64,000 bases of DNA from Mesorhizobium wenxiniae (GCF_002284535.1 NZ_NPKH01000014.1:62001-126000), one strand, 5' to 3'; positions 8,536-19,145 are shown, counted from the first letter of the stretch. Notes: generated by a model not told the origin, from the sequence alone. Made by a program: numbers and translations.

Positions 8536-8564
8536 TTGACTACACCGATCAGGAATTGATAGGT
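8536..8564 (+). promoter_or_regulatory. Candidate sigma-70 promoter of the iron transporter
   Basis: TTGACT at 8536-8541 and ATAGGT at 8559-8564 are separated by exactly 17 bases, and the site lies about 50 bases upstream of the ferric-iron binding protein start (8613). No better hexamer pair was seen in the intergenic region. Confidence 0.5.
8537..8551. promoter_or_regulatory. Candidate RirA/iron-responsive (IRO) box
   Basis: TGA-N9-TCA (TGACTACACCGATCA) matches the core of the rhizobial iron-responsive operator bound by RirA. It overlaps the -35 element and spacer of the predicted promoter, where a repressor would block transcription under iron-replete conditions. The motif is short and could occur by chance; its position before a ferric-iron importer is what makes it credible. 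Confidence 0.45.
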
Positions 8565-8612
8565 GCAGTCCTGCTAAATCAAAGACCATTGAGATCGAGA
8601 GGGATAACGTCC

Positions 8613-9620
8613 ATGAAATATGCTCTTTCCGCCCTTGCCGGTGCCGCGGCACTTGCAATCAGCCTGATCGTCGGCCCGGCAATGGCTCAGGACGGCGGCA
8701 TCGTCGTCTACAATGCCCAGCATGAAAGCCTGACCGACGCTTGGGTTGAAGGTTTCACCAAGGAAACCGGCATCAAAGTCACCGTTCGCCACGGCGGTGA
8801 CAGCGATTTCTCCAACCAGATCGTCGCCGAAGGCGCCGCGTCGCCGGCCGACGTGTTCCTGACGGAAAACTCCCCCGCCATGGTGCTGGTCGAATCCGCC
8901 GGCCTGTTTGCGCCGGTCGATGCCGAGACGCTGGCCCAGGTTCCGCAGGAGTACCAGCCGTCCAGCGGAAAATGGGTGGGCATCGCCGCGCGCAGCACCG
9001 TCTTTGTTTACAACAAAACCAAGCTGACCGCCGAACAGCTGCCCAAGTCGCTGCTTGATCTCGCCGATCCGAACTGGAAGGGACGCTGGGCCGCTTCGCC
9101 GTCCGGCGCCGATTTCCAGGCGATCGTCAGCGCGGTTTTGCAGCTCAAGGGTGAGGCCGCAACGGCCGGCTGGCTGAAGGCAATGAAAGAGAACTTCACC
9201 GCCTACAAAGGCAACAGCACGGTGATGAAGGCGGTCAATGCCGGCGAGGTCGAAGGCGGCGTGATCTATCACTATTACTACTACGGCGACCAGGCCAAGA
9301 CCGGTGAGAACAGCAAGAACATCGGGCTTCACTATTTCAAGAACCAGGATCCGGGCGCGTTCGTCTCGGTTTCCGGTGGTGGCGTGCTGGCCTCCAGCAA
9401 GCACCCGAAGGAAGCCCAGGCCTTCCTGAAATGGGTGACCGGCAAGGGTGGTCAGGACGTGCTGAAGACCGGCAATTCCTTCGAATACGCGGTCGGCAAG
9501 GGCGCGGATTCCAATCCGGCGCTGGTGCCGCTGGCCGAACTGCAGGCGCCGAAGGTCGACGCGACGACGCTGAACTCCAAGAAGGTGACCGATTTGATGA
9601 CGGCAGCCGGCTTGCTTTAG
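8613..9620 (+). CDS. Ferric-iron ABC transporter periplasmic binding protein (FbpA/AfuA-like)
   Basis: This 335-residue protein has a signal peptide (MKYALSALAGAAALAISLIV, cleavage after AMA) and a mature part starting DGGIVVYNAQHESLTDAW, the usual opening of class II iron-binding proteins. A tyrosine cluster (VIYHYYYYGDQ) supplies the phenolate ligands typical of FbpA-type Fe(III) sites. ATG 8613 is chosen over the longer frame because it opens the signal peptide and has GAGAGG upstream. It is the first gene of an importer with the permease (9796) and ATPase (11379). A strong terminator-like hairpin directly after it would keep the binding protein in excess over the membrane parts. Confidence 0.9.
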   Translation: MKYALSALAGAAALAISLIVGPAMAQDGGIVVYNAQHESLTDAWVEGFTKETGIKVTVRHGGDSDFSNQIVAEGAASPADVFLTENSPAMVLVESAGLFAPVDAETLAQVPQEYQPSSGKWVGIAARSTVFVYNKTKLTAEQLPKSLLDLADPNWKGRWAASPSGADFQAIVSAVLQLKGEAATAGWLKAMKENFTAYKGNSTVMKAVNAGEVEGGVIYHYYYYGDQAKTGENSKNIGLHYFKNQDPGAFVSVSGGGVLASSKHPKEAQAFLKWVTGKGGQDVLKTGNSFEYAVGKGADSNPALVPLAELQAPKVDATTLNSKKVTDLMTAAGLL

Positions 9621-9650
9621 TCGGCGTTCGTCCTAAAAAAGCAACCGACT

Positions 9651-9693
9651 GCGCTCCTGCGGGAATTCGCTTCCGCAGGAGCGCTCTGTTTTT
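9651..9693 (+). terminator. Intercistronic intrinsic terminator
   Basis: Perfect 12-bp arms GCGCTCCTGCGG (9651-9662) and CCGCAGGAGCGC (9673-9684) with a 10-base loop are followed by TCTGTTTTT. It sits between the iron binding-protein gene and the permease gene, so it probably attenuates rather than ends operon transcription and gives high binding-protein expression. Confidence 0.85.
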
Positions 9694-9795
9694 CGAGGTG
9701 GCATTCGTCCATGACGACAAGCTGCGTTTCTGGCCGCGTTTGCGGCCCTTCGACCGTTTCCGCCATCGGGCGGCAGCGGCACGGCGCCTGAGCTG

Positions 9796-11382
9796 ATGCA
9801 GTCTGCGGCCGACCTTGCACGCTCGGTCCTGCCGATCGGCATGGTTGCTGGGCAATGGACGCGCCGGCGGCCGATATCCTGGATTTCGCTTGCCGCCATC
9901 CTGATCTCACTTTTCTCCCTGCTGCCGCTCGCCTTCATCATCTGGATTGCCGTGCAGACCGGCTGGGAGACCGTATCGGCACTGGTCTTCCGGCCGCGCG
10001 TCGGCGAACTGCTGGTCAACACCCTGCTTTTGGTGATGCTCGCGGTACCGATCTGTATCGTGCTCTCGGTGGCGCTGGCCTGGCTGACCGAACGCAGCGA
10101 TCTTGCCGGTGCCCGCCTGTGGGCCTGGCTGTCGGTGGCGCCGCTCGCCATCCCCGCCTTCGTCCACAGCTATGCCTGGATCACCCTGGTGCCGGGACTG
10201 CATGGCCTGTGGGCCGGCGTTCTGGTTTCCGTCGTCGCCTATTTCCCGTTCCTCTATCTGCCGGTGGCGGCAGCTTTGCGCCGGCTCGATCCTGCTCTCG
10301 AAGATGCCGCGGCAGCTGTCGGCCTCGGGCCGTGGCGCGTGTTCCGGCGGGTGGTGCTGCCGCAGCTCAGGCTCGCCATCTGCGGTGGCTCTCTACTGGT
10401 CGGCCTGCATCTCCTGGCCGAATACGGCCTTTACGTGTTCATCCGCTTCGACACCTTCACCACGGCGATCGTCGACCAGTTCCAGTCGACCTTCAATGGC
10501 CCCGCCGCCAACATGCTGGCTGCGGTGCTGGTGACATGCTGTTTCGTGCTGCTCGGGATCGAAGTGCTCGTGCGCGGCGAGGAGCGTTATGCCCGCGTCG
10601 GCTCGGGCGCCGCGCGCCAGCAGCAACGCACAAGGCTCGGCCGCGCCACGCTCCCGTGCCTGCTGCTGCCGGTTATCACCACTCTGCTGGCGCTGGGCGT
10701 GCCGTTCGTCACCATCGGCCGCTGGCTCGTAGCCGGCGGCGCCGATGTCTGGCGCCTCGATGAGATCGGCCTTGCGCTCGGCCAGACCCTGTTCCTGGCG
10801 CTCGCCGGCGCCCTGCTCGCCACCATCGCCGCCATGCCGATGGCCTGGATCTCAATCCGCGCGCCGGGACCGCTGCAGCGTCTTCTGGAGGCTTGCAACT
10901 ACATCGTCGGATCGTTGCCCGGCGTCGTCGTAGCGCTGGCGCTGGTCACCATCACCGTGCGCATCGCTCTGCCGCTCTACCAGACCCTGTTCACAATCCT
11001 CGTTGCCTATGCGCTGATGTTCCTGCCGCGCGCCCTGATCAGCCTGCGGGCGTCGATCGCGCAGGCGCCGGTCGAGCTCGAACTCGCCGCCGCCAGTCTC
11101 GGCCGGTCACCGCTCAAGGCGCTGTGGTCGACGACGATCCGCCTGTCGGCGCCGGGCGCAGCGGCAGGCATGGCGCTGGTGGCGCTGGGCATCATGAACG
11201 AATTGACCGCAACGCAGATGCTGGCGCCCAACGGCACCCGCACGCTGGCGATGGCGTTCTGGGCGCACAGCGGCGAGATCGACTATGCGTCCGCCGCACC
11301 TTACGCCCTCATCATGGTGACGATCTCGCTGCCGCTGACCTGGCTGCTTTATGTCCAGTCTAAGCGGATGGCCGGACGATGA
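9796..11382 (+). CDS. Ferric-iron ABC transporter permease (two fused permease domains)
   Basis: This 528-residue inner-membrane protein has about 12 transmembrane segments built from two homologous permease halves, each with an EAA-type cytoplasmic loop: [21 protein letters not shown] near residue 170 and [20 protein letters not shown] near 430, given here in part. This fused layout is standard for FbpB/SfuB ferric-iron importers. The start at 9796 gives an N-terminal cytoplasmic stretch before TM1 ([20 protein letters not shown]). It overlaps the ATPase gene by four bases (ATGA), so the two are co-translated. Substrate Fe(III) is inferred from the binding-protein neighbour. Confidence 0.88.
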   Translation: MQSAADLARSVLPIGMVAGQWTRRRPISWISLAAILISLFSLLPLAFIIWIAVQTGWETVSALVFRPRVGELLVNTLLLVMLAVPICIVLSVALAWLTERSDLAGARLWAWLSVAPLAIPAFVHSYAWITLVPGLHGLWAGVLVSVVAYFPFLYLPVAAALRRLDPALEDAAAAVGLGPWRVFRRVVLPQLRLAICGGSLLVGLHLLAEYGLYVFIRFDTFTTAIVDQFQSTFNGPAANMLAAVLVTCCFVLLGIEVLVRGEERYARVGSGAARQQQRTRLGRATLPCLLLPVITTLLALGVPFVTIGRWLVAGGADVWRLDEIGLALGQTLFLALAGALLATIAAMPMAWISIRAPGPLQRLLEACNYIVGSLPGVVVALALVTITVRIALPLYQTLFTILVAYALMFLPRALISLRASIAQAPVELELAAASLGRSPLKALWSTTIRLSAPGAAAGMALVALGIMNELTATQMLAPNGTRTLAMAFWAHSGEIDYASAAPYALIMVTISLPLTWLLYVQSKRMAGR

Positions 11383-12461
11383 GCTTCCTCGAACTCACCG
11401 ATGTGCACAAGCACTACGGCCCGGTGGCCGCACTGGCCGGTGTCGATCTCAGCGTGGCCGGCGGCAGCCGCACCGCGATCGTCGGGCCGTCCGGCTGCGG
11501 CAAGACGACCTTGCTGCGGCTGATCGCCGGCTTTGAGGCGCCGGACCAGGGCCGCATCGTGCTTGACGGCGAGGTGCTGGCCAATGGCGGCGCCGCCGTG
11601 CCCGCCTATCGGCGCGGCATCGGCGTGGTGGCGCAGGACGGCGCCCTGTTCCCGCATCTGAGCATCGCCGCCAATATCGGCTTCGGCTTGCGACATCACG
11701 AGGACAAGCGCACTGAGCGCATCGTCGAGCTCGCCTATATCGTCGGGCTCGACAAGGCGATCCTGAAACGGCGGCCGCACGAGCTCTCCGGCGGCCAACA
11801 GCAGCGTGTGGCGCTGGCCCGCGCCATGGCCATGAAGCCGCGGCTGATGCTGCTCGACGAGCCGTTCTCGGCGCTTGACACCGGGCTGCGCGCCTCGATG
11901 CGCAAGGCGGTGGCCGAACTTCTGGAGACCGCCGGTATCACCACGATCCTGGTCACGCACGACCAGGCCGAGGCGCTGTCCTTTGCCAGCCAGGTCGCGG
12001 TGATGCGCGATGGAAAATTCTCGCAAATCGGCACGCCGCACGAACTCTATCTCAAACCGAAGGACAGGATGGTCGCCGAATTCCTCGGCGATGCCATCAT
12101 CCTGCCGGCCAAGATCGCGGACGGCTTCGCCAGCTCGCCGCTCGGCCGCATCGCCGTCGACAGCACCGAGCGGCGCGATATCGTCCGCATCATGCTGCGG
12201 CCGGAACAGGTGCTGTTGAAACGGACATCGCGCGAAGGCATGTCGGGCACGCCGGACATGCTGTTCGGCGAAGTGACGGAGTCCGAATTCGCCGGTTCGA
12301 TGTGCACCATCGCGGTGCGGCTCTTGAACAGTCCCGATCCGCCGGACGCAGCCGCGATCGGCAACACGCCATTGATCCTGCGCAAGCCGGGCATGGACAC
12401 ACCGGGGGTTGGCGAGATCGTCCGGCTGACGGTGTCGGGCAAGGCGCATGTGTTTGCCTGA
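11379..12461 (+). CDS. Ferric-iron ABC transporter ATP-binding protein
   Basis: This 360-residue ATPase has Walker [11 protein letters not shown]-loop region [13 protein letters not shown], signature [16 protein letters not shown], Walker [13 protein letters not shown] and switch His in VTHDQAEA. The C-terminal part of about 120 residues is the TOBE/regulatory extension of the FbpC/PotA group. It starts inside the permease stop (ATGA) and is the last gene of the importer. It converges with ugpC on the other strand about 50 bp further on. The family also imports other oxyanions and polyamines; iron specificity rests on the operon. Confidence 0.88.
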   Translation: MSFLELTDVHKHYGPVAALAGVDLSVAGGSRTAIVGPSGCGKTTLLRLIAGFEAPDQGRIVLDGEVLANGGAAVPAYRRGIGVVAQDGALFPHLSIAANIGFGLRHHEDKRTERIVELAYIVGLDKAILKRRPHELSGGQQQRVALARAMAMKPRLMLLDEPFSALDTGLRASMRKAVAELLETAGITTILVTHDQAEALSFASQVAVMRDGKFSQIGTPHELYLKPKDRMVAEFLGDAIILPAKIADGFASSPLGRIAVDSTERRDIVRIMLRPEQVLLKRTSREGMSGTPDMLFGEVTESEFAGSMCTIAVRLLNSPDPPDAAAIGNTPLILRKPGMDTPGVGEIVRLTVSGKAHVFA

Positions 12462-12509
12462 ACGGCCTTGCGCCTCGCGCGGTTCGCTGGCCAGGGCGAC
12501 AGGCTGGCT

Positions 12510-13577
12510 TCAATCGACCCGTTTTCCGGCCTGATCGAACCAATGCAGCTTTTCGGCTTTGGCCACGACGCGCAACTGGTCACCAGGCTTTGCGGCGGCG
12601 CGGCCTGAGACGCGCACGACGATACGGCTACCGCCTGCGGCGCAGTGAAGAAAGCTTTCGGCACCGACCGGTTCGACTGCCTCGACTGTCGCCGGCAGGA
12701 CGAGCGCACCGGCCAGCGCCTCCGCATTGAAGGTCACGTCGGCATCTTCCGGACGAAAACCCAGTGTCACGGCTGGTGTTTCGCGAGCCGCAAAGCCGAT
12801 CGCCGTCCCGTCAGCCAATACCGGGCCTGAGAAACTTCCGGTTAGCGCCAGAAGATTCATCGGCGGCGCGCCGATGAAGGAAGCGACGAAGATCGAGGCT
12901 GGCTTCTCGTAGACGTCGAGCGGCGCGCCCGTTTGCTCGACCAGTCCGGCGTTCATGACAACAAGGATGTCGGCCAGCGTCATCGCCTCCAGCTGGTCGT
13001 GGGTGACATAGACCGAGGTGACGCCGAGCGTGCGCTGCAAATTCTTTATCTCGACCCGCATCTGGCCGCGCAGTTTGGCATCGAGATTGCTGAGCGGCTC
13101 ATCGAACAGGAAGACTTTCGGGTTGCGCACGATGGCGCGGCCCATGGCGACACGCTGGCGCTGGCCGCCGGAAAGCTCGCGCGGGCGCCGGTCGAGCAGC
13201 GCCGAAAGCTCCAGCACCTTGGCGGTCGAGCGCACCCTGCTGTCGATCTCGTCCTTCGGCGTGCCGCGATTGCGCAGGCCATAGGCCATGTTGTCGTAGA
13301 CCTTCATATGCGGGTAAAGCGCGTAGTTCTGGAACACCATGGCGATGTCGCGCTCGGTCGGGCCAATGGCGTTGACCACCTTGCCGTCGATGGCGACTAT
13401 ACCGGCAGAAATGGCCTCCAACCCAGCGATCATCCTCAGCAGCGTGGACTTGCCGCAGCCGGAGGGGCCGACCAGAACACAAAGCTCCCTGTCGGGAATG
13501 GCGATGGAGACCCCCTTCACGGCTTCGACGCCGCCGGGATAGACCTTCTTCACGTCCTTCAGATCGACGGTCGCCAT
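12510..13577 (-). CDS. ugpC: sn-glycerol-3-phosphate ABC transporter ATP-binding protein
   Basis: This 355-residue MalK/UgpC-type ATPase has Walker [10 protein letters not shown], signature [16 protein letters not shown], Walker [13 protein letters not shown] and switch His in [11 protein letters not shown]. The C-terminal OB-fold regulatory domain ([10 protein letters not shown]) is that of the MalK group. It is the last gene of a ugpB-ugpA-ugpE-ugpC operon and starts six bases after the ugpE stop. It powers uptake of glycerol-3-phosphate and its diesters across the inner membrane. UgpC and MalK are interchangeable by sequence, so the substrate is taken from the neighbouring permeases. Confidence 0.92.
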   Translation of the reverse strand: MATVDLKDVKKVYPGGVEAVKGVSIAIPDRELCVLVGPSGCGKSTLLRMIAGLEAISAGIVAIDGKVVNAIGPTERDIAMVFQNYALYPHMKVYDNMAYGLRNRGTPKDEIDSRVRSTAKVLELSALLDRRPRELSGGQRQRVAMGRAIVRNPKVFLFDEPLSNLDAKLRGQMRVEIKNLQRTLGVTSVYVTHDQLEAMTLADILVVMNAGLVEQTGAPLDVYEKPASIFVASFIGAPPMNLLALTGSFSGPVLADGTAIGFAARETPAVTLGFRPEDADVTFNAEALAGALVLPATVEAVEPVGAESFLHCAAGGSRIVVRVSGRAAAKPGDQLRVVAKAEKLHWFDQAGKRVD

Positions 13578-13583
13578 CGGCTT

Positions 13584-14444
13584 TCACTTTTCGGATTCGA
13601 CCAGGCCGCGCACGAACCAGCGTTGCATCAGCACGACCACCAGGATCGGCGGCACGATTGCCAGCATCGCCGTGACCATGACCAGGTGCCATTCGGTATC
13701 GGCATCGGCGAAGGAAACCATCTTTCTCAGCGCGATGACGATGGTGTTCATATCGTTGCTGTTGGTGACGAGCAGCGGCCAAAGGTACTGCGTCCAGCCG
13801 TAGATGAAGAGGATCACGAAAAGCGCCGCGATGTTGGTGCGCGACAACGGCAAGAGGATATCGAAGAAAAAGCGCCATGGCCCGGCACCATCGACACGCG
13901 CCGCCTCTACCAATTCGCCCGGTATGGTCATGAAGAACTGGCGGAACAGCAGCGTCGCGGTGGCGGAGGCAATCAGCGGGATGATCAGGCCGGCGTAGGT
14001 GTCGATCATGCCGAGGTCGACCATAACCTTGTAGGTCGGCAGGATGCGCACCTCAACGGGAAGCATCAAGGTGATGAAGATCAGCCAGAAGAAGGTCATG
14101 CGCAAGGGAAAGCGGAAGAACACGATCGCATAGGCCGACAGGATCGAGATGAAGATCTTTCCCACCGCAAGGCCGAGCGCCATGACCGTGGTGTTAAGGA
14201 GCAGTTGGCCGACGCTGACACCGCCGATGCGGCCAATGCCGCCGAACAGCGCCTCGCTGTAATTGTTCCAGAGCTGGCCGCCGGGCAAGAGCGGCAGCGG
14301 CGGCCTGAGGATGGTTTGCAGCGTGTGGGTCGAGGCAACGAAGGTGTAGTAGATCGGAAAAGCCACGATCAATATGCCAAGGATGAGCACGGCATGGGCG
14401 ATGAAGGTGCGGAGCGGGGATTGGCCGATCATCGCTGCCCTCAA
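13584..14444 (-). CDS. ugpE: sn-glycerol-3-phosphate ABC transporter permease UgpE
   Basis: This 286-residue inner-membrane protein has six transmembrane segments and closely resembles E. coli Ugp[37 protein letters not shown], the EAA loop [20 protein letters not shown], and an end reading [12 protein letters not shown]. It overlaps ugpA by four bases and ugpC follows after six bases. It forms the heterodimeric channel with UgpA. Confidence 0.95.
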   Translation of the reverse strand: MRAAMIGQSPLRTFIAHAVLILGILIVAFPIYYTFVASTHTLQTILRPPLPLLPGGQLWNNYSEALFGGIGRIGGVSVGQLLLNTTVMALGLAVGKIFISILSAYAIVFFRFPLRMTFFWLIFITLMLPVEVRILPTYKVMVDLGMIDTYAGLIIPLIASATATLLFRQFFMTIPGELVEAARVDGAGPWRFFFDILLPLSRTNIAALFVILFIYGWTQYLWPLLVTNSNDMNTIVIALRKMVSFADADTEWHLVMVTAMLAIVPPILVVVLMQRWFVRGLVESEK

Positions 14445-15358
14445 CCGTAATGAACTTTGCGTTCCACGTAGCGGAACTGGATGGCGGTGAGCGCGATGAC
14501 GATGGCCATCAGGATGACCGACTGCGCCGCCGAGTCACCCAGGATCAGATTGACGAAGCCGTCATTGTAGACCTTGTAGACCAGCGTCTCGGTCGTCTTG
14601 CCCGGCCCGCCGCCGGTGACGGCATGAACGATGCCGAACGTGTCGAACAGCGCATAGACAGTGTTGACGACCAGCAGGAAAAAGGTCGTCGGCGCAAGCA
14701 GCGGGAAGACGATAGTCCAGAAGCGCTTGGTCTCGCCGGCGCCATCCATCGCCGCCGCCTCGATCAGCGTTTTCGGCACCGCCTGCAGGCCGGCGACGAA
14801 GAACAGGAAATTGTAGCTGATCTGCTTCCAGGCAGCCGCCGACACCAGCAGGATCATGGCGTGGGTGCCGTTGAGCAGCGGGTCCCATGCGATGCCGAGG
14901 CTTCTCAGCAAATACGCCAACGAGCCGATCGAAGGATTGAACAGAAACAGCCACAGCATGCCGGCAATCGCCGGCGCCACGGCATAGGGCCATATCAACA
15001 ATGTGCGGTACAGGCCTTTGCCGCGCACGGCCTTCTCGACCATGACCGCAAGCAAAAGCGCCACGCCCATCGCAACGATCGCGGTCGCAAGCGAAAACAC
15101 TACGGTGACGTGGATCGAGTTGAGGTAGGCCGGATCGGCCAGCACCTTGCGGAAATTGGCGAACCAGACGAACCTGGTCCTCAGCCCGAACGGGTCTTGC
15201 CTGAGCATCGACTGGTAAAGCGCCTGACCGGCCGGCCAGTAGAAGAAAACCAGTGTTATGGCGAGTTGCGGCGCCACCAGCAGGTAGGGCAGGATCTTGT
15301 TGGGAAAGACGATGCGTGGAGACAGGCTGATTTCCCTCGCTATCCAGGAATCGCCCAC
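14441..15358 (-). CDS. ugpA: sn-glycerol-3-phosphate ABC transporter permease UgpA
   Basis: This protein of about 305 residues has six transmembrane segments and blocks shared with E. coli Ugp[60 protein letters not shown], and the EAA loop [17 protein letters not shown]. The only in-frame start before the first membrane segment is GTG 15358. This GTG lies inside a 26-bp perfect palindrome (15351-15376), and there is no strong ribosome site ahead of it. Translation of ugpA may therefore be controlled by this stem. It is followed by ugpE with a four-base overlap. Confidence 0.92.
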   Translation of the reverse strand: MGDSWIAREISLSPRIVFPNKILPYLLVAPQLAITLVFFYWPAGQALYQSMLRQDPFGLRTRFVWFANFRKVLADPAYLNSIHVTVVFSLATAIVAMGVALLLAVMVEKAVRGKGLYRTLLIWPYAVAPAIAGMLWLFLFNPSIGSLAYLLRSLGIAWDPLLNGTHAMILLVSAAAWKQISYNFLFFVAGLQAVPKTLIEAAAMDGAGETKRFWTIVFPLLAPTTFFLLVVNTVYALFDTFGIVHAVTGGGPGKTTETLVYKVYNDGFVNLILGDSAAQSVILMAIVIALTAIQFRYVERKVHYG

Positions 15359-15376
15359 GCGAGCTCGCGTGGGCGA
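15351..15376. repeat. 26-bp perfect palindrome between ugpB and ugpA
   Basis: Arms TCGCCCACGC and GCGTGGGCGA flank GAGCTC, giving complete dyad symmetry with no loop bases left over. In mRNA it makes a very stable stem 30 bases after the ugpB stop, and it includes the GTG start of ugpA. It likely protects the ugpB 3' end and limits ugpA translation, as intercistronic stems do in other binding-protein operons (inference). It lacks the U-run of a terminator. Confidence 0.8.
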
Positions 15377-15406
15377 TATTCCAATCGATTGACCGAGATA
15401 ATCTCG

Positions 15407-16717
15407 TCAGTTCTCGAGCGCTTCCTCGATCGCGGCGTTGCCGCGCGTGACCGCATTGTCGAGCGCCTGCTGAGCGGTTTGCTGGCCGGCCAGCATCTTC
15501 TCGAACTCCTCGTTCTGGATATCGCGCACCTGCGGCAGATTCGGCAGCCGCACGCCCTTCGAGTTATCGGTCGGCGCCTTGCCCGTCATCTGCAGGATGG
15601 GTGTCTCGCGGCCGGGGTTTTTGTCATAGAAGCCTGATTTCTTGGTCGCCTCGTAGGCGGCGAGCGTCACCGGCAGGTATCCCGACTTCTGGTGCAGATA
15701 TTCCTGCACATCGGTCTTGGACAGATAGGCGAAGAAGGTCGCGACGCCCTTGTATTGCTCGTCCGACTTGTTGCCGAAGACCCACAGGCTGGCGCCGCCC
15801 GGCGTGGTGTTCTGCGGTGCGCCCTTGGCGTCGGTGTCGTAGGGAAGCTGGCCGATGCCATAGTTCATGCCGGACTTGACGATGTCGCCGAGGCCGCCCG
15901 ACGATTCGGTGAAGATGCCGCATTCGCCGGCCAGGAAGATCTGCTTGGCTTCGGAGGTGCGCCCGCCATATTTGAAGGTGCCGTCCTTGGCGAGGTCTGT
16001 GAGCGCCTGGAAGTGGTTGACGAAAATCGGCGCATTGATCTTGAGCTCGACATCACCGCCGGCCAGGCCGTTTTGCTGGGTGGCCCAGGGCACGTCATTC
16101 CACGCCGCAAAGTTCTCGAGATGGATCCAGGTCAGCCAGGTCGAGGTGTAGCCGCATGAGGCGGCGCCGCTCGCCTTGATCTTCTTGGCAGCTTCCCACA
16201 CCTCATTCCAGGTCTTGGGCGGGTTGTTCACATCGAGACCCGCCTTCTGGAAGATGTCCTTGTTGTAATAGAGGATCGGCGAGGAGGAGTTGTAGGGGAA
16301 GGACAGCATGGTGCCGTCCGGCTTCGAATAATAGCCGACTATGCCGGGCAGATACTGGCTCTTGTCGAAGGTCATCCCGGCACCGGTCATCACCTCGGCC
16401 ACCGGCTTGATCGCACCCTCGGCCGCCATCATCACGCCGGTGCCGACATCGAACACCTGGAGAATATCGGGCGCCTGTCCGGCGCGGAAGGCAGCGATGC
16501 CGGCATTCAGCGTCTCGGGATAGGTGCCCTTGAACACCGGAACCAGCTCATAGTCGCTCTGGCTGGCGTTGAAATCCTTGGAGATCTTGTCGACGACTTC
16601 GGCGTTGGCGCCGGTCATGGCGTGCCACCAGCTGATCTGCGTGACGGCGAAAGCGGAAGTGGTGGAAAGCAGCGTCAAGGTGGCGGCGACACCGGCCGCG
16701 AAGCCGAAGAACTTCAT
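15407..16717 (-). CDS. ugpB: sn-glycerol-3-phosphate periplasmic binding protein
   Basis: This 436-residue protein has a clear signal peptide (MKFFGFAAGVAATLTLLSTT, cleavage after AFA) and mature sequence VTQISWWHAMTGANAEVVDK, the conserved opening of UgpB. Other family blocks are PFNSSSPILYYNKD-like (here SFPYNSSSPILYYNKDIF) and STWLTWIHLENFAAWND. It is the first gene of ugpBAEC. In enteric bacteria and Sinorhizobium ugp is induced by phosphate starvation; no convincing PHO box was found in the 214 bp upstream. Confidence 0.95.
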   Translation of the reverse strand: MKFFGFAAGVAATLTLLSTTSAFAVTQISWWHAMTGANAEVVDKISKDFNASQSDYELVPVFKGTYPETLNAGIAAFRAGQAPDILQVFDVGTGVMMAAEGAIKPVAEVMTGAGMTFDKSQYLPGIVGYYSKPDGTMLSFPYNSSSPILYYNKDIFQKAGLDVNNPPKTWNEVWEAAKKIKASGAASCGYTSTWLTWIHLENFAAWNDVPWATQQNGLAGGDVELKINAPIFVNHFQALTDLAKDGTFKYGGRTSEAKQIFLAGECGIFTESSGGLGDIVKSGMNYGIGQLPYDTDAKGAPQNTTPGGASLWVFGNKSDEQYKGVATFFAYLSKTDVQEYLHQKSGYLPVTLAAYEATKKSGFYDKNPGRETPILQMTGKAPTDNSKGVRLPNLPQVRDIQNEEFEKMLAGQQTAQQALDNAVTRGNAAIEEALEN

Positions 16718-16931
16718 GTTTCATCTCCCGTTTTGTCATTGGCGAAAGGGCACTCTCGCAAAGGCAATATGTGCCGCTCGTGACAATTGGACAACGGTTT
16801 TGTTGCGGATCGATGAACTCGATCTCCACGTAAAGTGGTGCACGCTTGCGAATGAGAGCTGATGGAAAGGGATTGCCAAGCCGGCTTACGGCTCGAACAA
16901 GGCGACGAAGATCGGCAACAATCGCTGGCGC

Positions 16932-17618
16932 CTAGTCCGACTTTCCGAGCGCTGTCACGACCAGCCGCTTGGCGTCCGGTCCCGACCATTCGGCCGGGCC
17001 GTTCATGTGAGCGATCAGGCAGCCTTCACCGTCGATCAACATGGTGACCGGCAGGCCGAGCGCCAGGCCGCGCGTCTTGAGATCGTTGAACAGCGCCATC
17101 GTCGAATCGCGGTAGTAGCCGAGCGCCTTGACGCCGGTTTCCTCGAGGAACTTCTTCGGCTTGGCGTCGTCGCCGACATCGACGTTGACCGCGACGACCT
17201 CGAAGGCGTCGCTGCCCATTTCTCTTTGCAGCGCGTCGAGCGCCGGCATTTCGGCGCGGCAGGGTGCGCACCATGTCGCCCACAGATTGAGCAGCAACGT
17301 CTTGCCGGCATGGTCGGCAAGCGTCGTCGGCTTGCCGCCAGGGTCGTTGAAGGCAAGGCCCTTCAGCGATTGCGGCGGATCAGCCGGCAAAAGTGCTGCG
17401 ACCTGGCCGGTGGCAGCCGCCGCGACCGTCTTGGCGCGGTCGGCCTTGGCGGCGCAGGCGACATCGTCCTTGCTGTCGCCAATGGCGACTGGCGCGGGCG
17501 CGTTGTTGCCAGAACCGCTCTCGCTGACATATACCGCGACCGCGCCCGCAAGCACGCCCGCCACCAAAGCGGCGAGGATGAGGCGCGGGGCCGGGAAAAA
17601 TCGATTGCCGTCTGCCAT
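16932..17618 (-). CDS. tlpA: TlpA-family membrane-anchored thiol:disulfide oxidoreductase
   Basis: This 228-residue protein has one N-terminal transmembrane anchor ([21 protein letters not shown]), a short linker with a Cys (DVACAAKA), and a C-terminal thioredoxin fold with active site [13 protein letters not shown] and cis-Pro region [13 protein letters not shown]. It should act in the periplasm as a reductant, for example in cytochrome oxidase or c-type cytochrome assembly, as TlpA does in Bradyrhizobium. It is transcribed divergently from argH across 35 bp, which contain the dyad TGCTCCGGAGCA. Confidence 0.85.
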   Translation of the reverse strand: MADGNRFFPAPRLILAALVAGVLAGAVAVYVSESGSGNNAPAPVAIGDSKDDVACAAKADRAKTVAAAATGQVAALLPADPPQSLKGLAFNDPGGKPTTLADHAGKTLLLNLWATWCAPCRAEMPALDALQREMGSDAFEVVAVNVDVGDDAKPKKFLEETGVKALGYYRDSTMALFNDLKTRGLALGLPVTMLIDGEGCLIAHMNGPAEWSGPDAKRLVVTALGKSD

Positions 17619-17653
17619 TTTCTAAAAACTGCTCCGGAGCACGGGTTATAGCG

Positions 17654-19054
17654 ATGAGCGACAAGAAGGCCAGCAACCAGATGTGGGGCGGACGTTTTGC
17701 CTCGGGTCCGGCCGCGATCATGGAAGCGATCAACGCGTCGATCTCGTTCGACCGCAAACTCTATGCGCAGGATATCAGAGGCTCGATGGCCCATAGCGAG
17801 ATGCTGGCGCAAACGGGCATTATTTCGACGGCCGATCAAGAAAAAATCGCTCACGGGCTGAACACGATCCTGGCGGAGATCGAAGCCGGCACGTTCGAGT
17901 TCTCGCCCAGGCTGGAAGACATCCACATGAATGTTGAGGCCCGCCTTGCCGAGCTGATCGGCCCGGCCGCCGGCCGCCTGCATACCGCCCGCTCCCGCAA
18001 CGACCAGGTAGCGGTCGATCTCAGGCTATGGGTCAAGGACGAATGCTTTCGCGTCGCCGAGGCGCTGAAGGGCCTGATCACGGCGTTCCTGGAACGGGCC
18101 GAGGAGCATGCGGCGACGGTGATGCCGGGCTTCACCCACATGCAGGCGGCGCAGCCGGTGACCTTCGGCCACCACTGCATGGCCTATGTCGAGATGTTTT
18201 CGCGCGACCTGTCGCGTGTCCGCGACGCCATCGAACGGATGGACGAAAGCCCGCTCGGTGCGGCCGCTCTTGCCGGCACAAGCTTTCCGATCGACCGGCA
18301 CCAGACGGCCAAGGCGCTCGGCTTCCGCGAACCGATGCGCAACTCGCTGGACAGCGTTTCGGACCGCGATTTCGCACTGGAATTCTTGGGGCTGGCGGCG
18401 ATCTGCGCGACGCATCTGTCGCGGCTGGCCGAAGAGATCATCATCTGGTCGACGCCGCAATTCGGCTTCGTCAGGCTGTCGGACTCATTCTCCACCGGCT
18501 CCTCGATCATGCCGCAGAAGAAGAACCCCGACGCCGCCGAGCTGGTGCGCGGCAAGACCGGCCGCGTCACCGGCCATCTGGTCGGCCTGCTGACGGTGAT
18601 GAAGGGCATGCCGCTGACCTACGGCAAGGACATGCAGGAGGACAAGGAATCCGTGTTCGACGCCGCCGAGACGCTCGATCTGATGCTGGCGGCGATGACC
18701 GGCATGGTGCGCGACATGACGGTGAACGCGGCCGCCATGAAGAAGGCCGCCGGGTCAGGCTATTCGACCGCGACCGACCTTGCCGACTGGCTGGTGCGCA
18801 CGCTCGGCCTGCCGTTCCGCGAGGCGCACCACGTCACCGGCCGCGCGGTGGCGCTGGCCGAGGAGAAGAAAATCGGGCTCGACAGGCTGCCGCTGGAAAA
18901 CTTGCAGTCCATTCACCCCGGCATCACGGCGGACGTGTTTTCGGTGCTTGCCGTACAGAATTCGGTGAAGAGCCGCACGAGCTTCGGCGGCACCGCGCCG
19001 TCGGAGGTGAGGAAGCAGATCCGGTATTGGAAAAAGCACATCGCCAAGGCGTGA
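17654..19054 (+). CDS. argH: Argininosuccinate lyase
   Basis: This 466-residue cytoplasmic enzyme performs the last step of arginine synthesis, splitting argininosuccinate into arginine and fumarate. The fumarase/aspartase signature [20 protein letters not shown] is intact, with the catalytic Ser in its flexible loop. The N-terminal substrate-binding blocks [24 protein letters not shown] and [17 protein letters not shown] are also present. Length is normal. It is followed by two palindromic repeats and then the small lipoprotein and lysA on the same strand. Confidence 0.97.
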   Translation: MSDKKASNQMWGGRFASGPAAIMEAINASISFDRKLYAQDIRGSMAHSEMLAQTGIISTADQEKIAHGLNTILAEIEAGTFEFSPRLEDIHMNVEARLAELIGPAAGRLHTARSRNDQVAVDLRLWVKDECFRVAEALKGLITAFLERAEEHAATVMPGFTHMQAAQPVTFGHHCMAYVEMFSRDLSRVRDAIERMDESPLGAAALAGTSFPIDRHQTAKALGFREPMRNSLDSVSDRDFALEFLGLAAICATHLSRLAEEIIIWSTPQFGFVRLSDSFSTGSSIMPQKKNPDAAELVRGKTGRVTGHLVGLLTVMKGMPLTYGKDMQEDKESVFDAAETLDLMLAAMTGMVRDMTVNAAAMKKAAGSGYSTATDLADWLVRTLGLPFREAHHVTGRAVALAEEKKIGLDRLPLENLQSIHPGITADVFSVLAVQNSVKSRTSFGGTAPSEVRKQIRYWKKHIAKA

Positions 19055-19056
19055 TG

Positions 19057-19133
19057 CTCGTGCGGCGAATCCGAAATTCGCATCACGCTGGAGCAGCGCG
19101 GCGAGCGAATTTGGGATTCAAAAGCCGCACGAG
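19057..19133. repeat. Palindromic repeat family A, copy 1
   Basis: Outer arms CTCGTGCGGC and GCCGCACGAG enclose inner arms GCGAATCCGAAATTCGC-like and GCGAATTTGGGATTC-like. A second copy with the same inner words lies at 43360-43431. It starts right after the argH stop. Confidence 0.75.
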
Positions 19134-19145
19134 TAATTGATGAAT

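Noticed and set aside
11349..12449. 366-codon minus-strand frame opposite the iron ATPase gene
   Set aside because: Antisense shadow; composition is dominated by Arg, His, Gly and Asp with no motif, while the plus strand carries full ABC motifs.
12933..15637. Long plus-strand open frames opposite the ugp genes (505 and 395 codons)
   Set aside because: They are antisense shadows of ugpC/ugpE/ugpA. Their products are rich in His, Arg, Asp and Gly with no domains, as expected from the complement of GC-rich coding DNA.
16718..16931. PHO box before ugpB
   Set aside because: TTGTCCA and TTGTCAC are present on the minus strand, but their spacing of 8 bases is not the 11-base period of a PhoB site.
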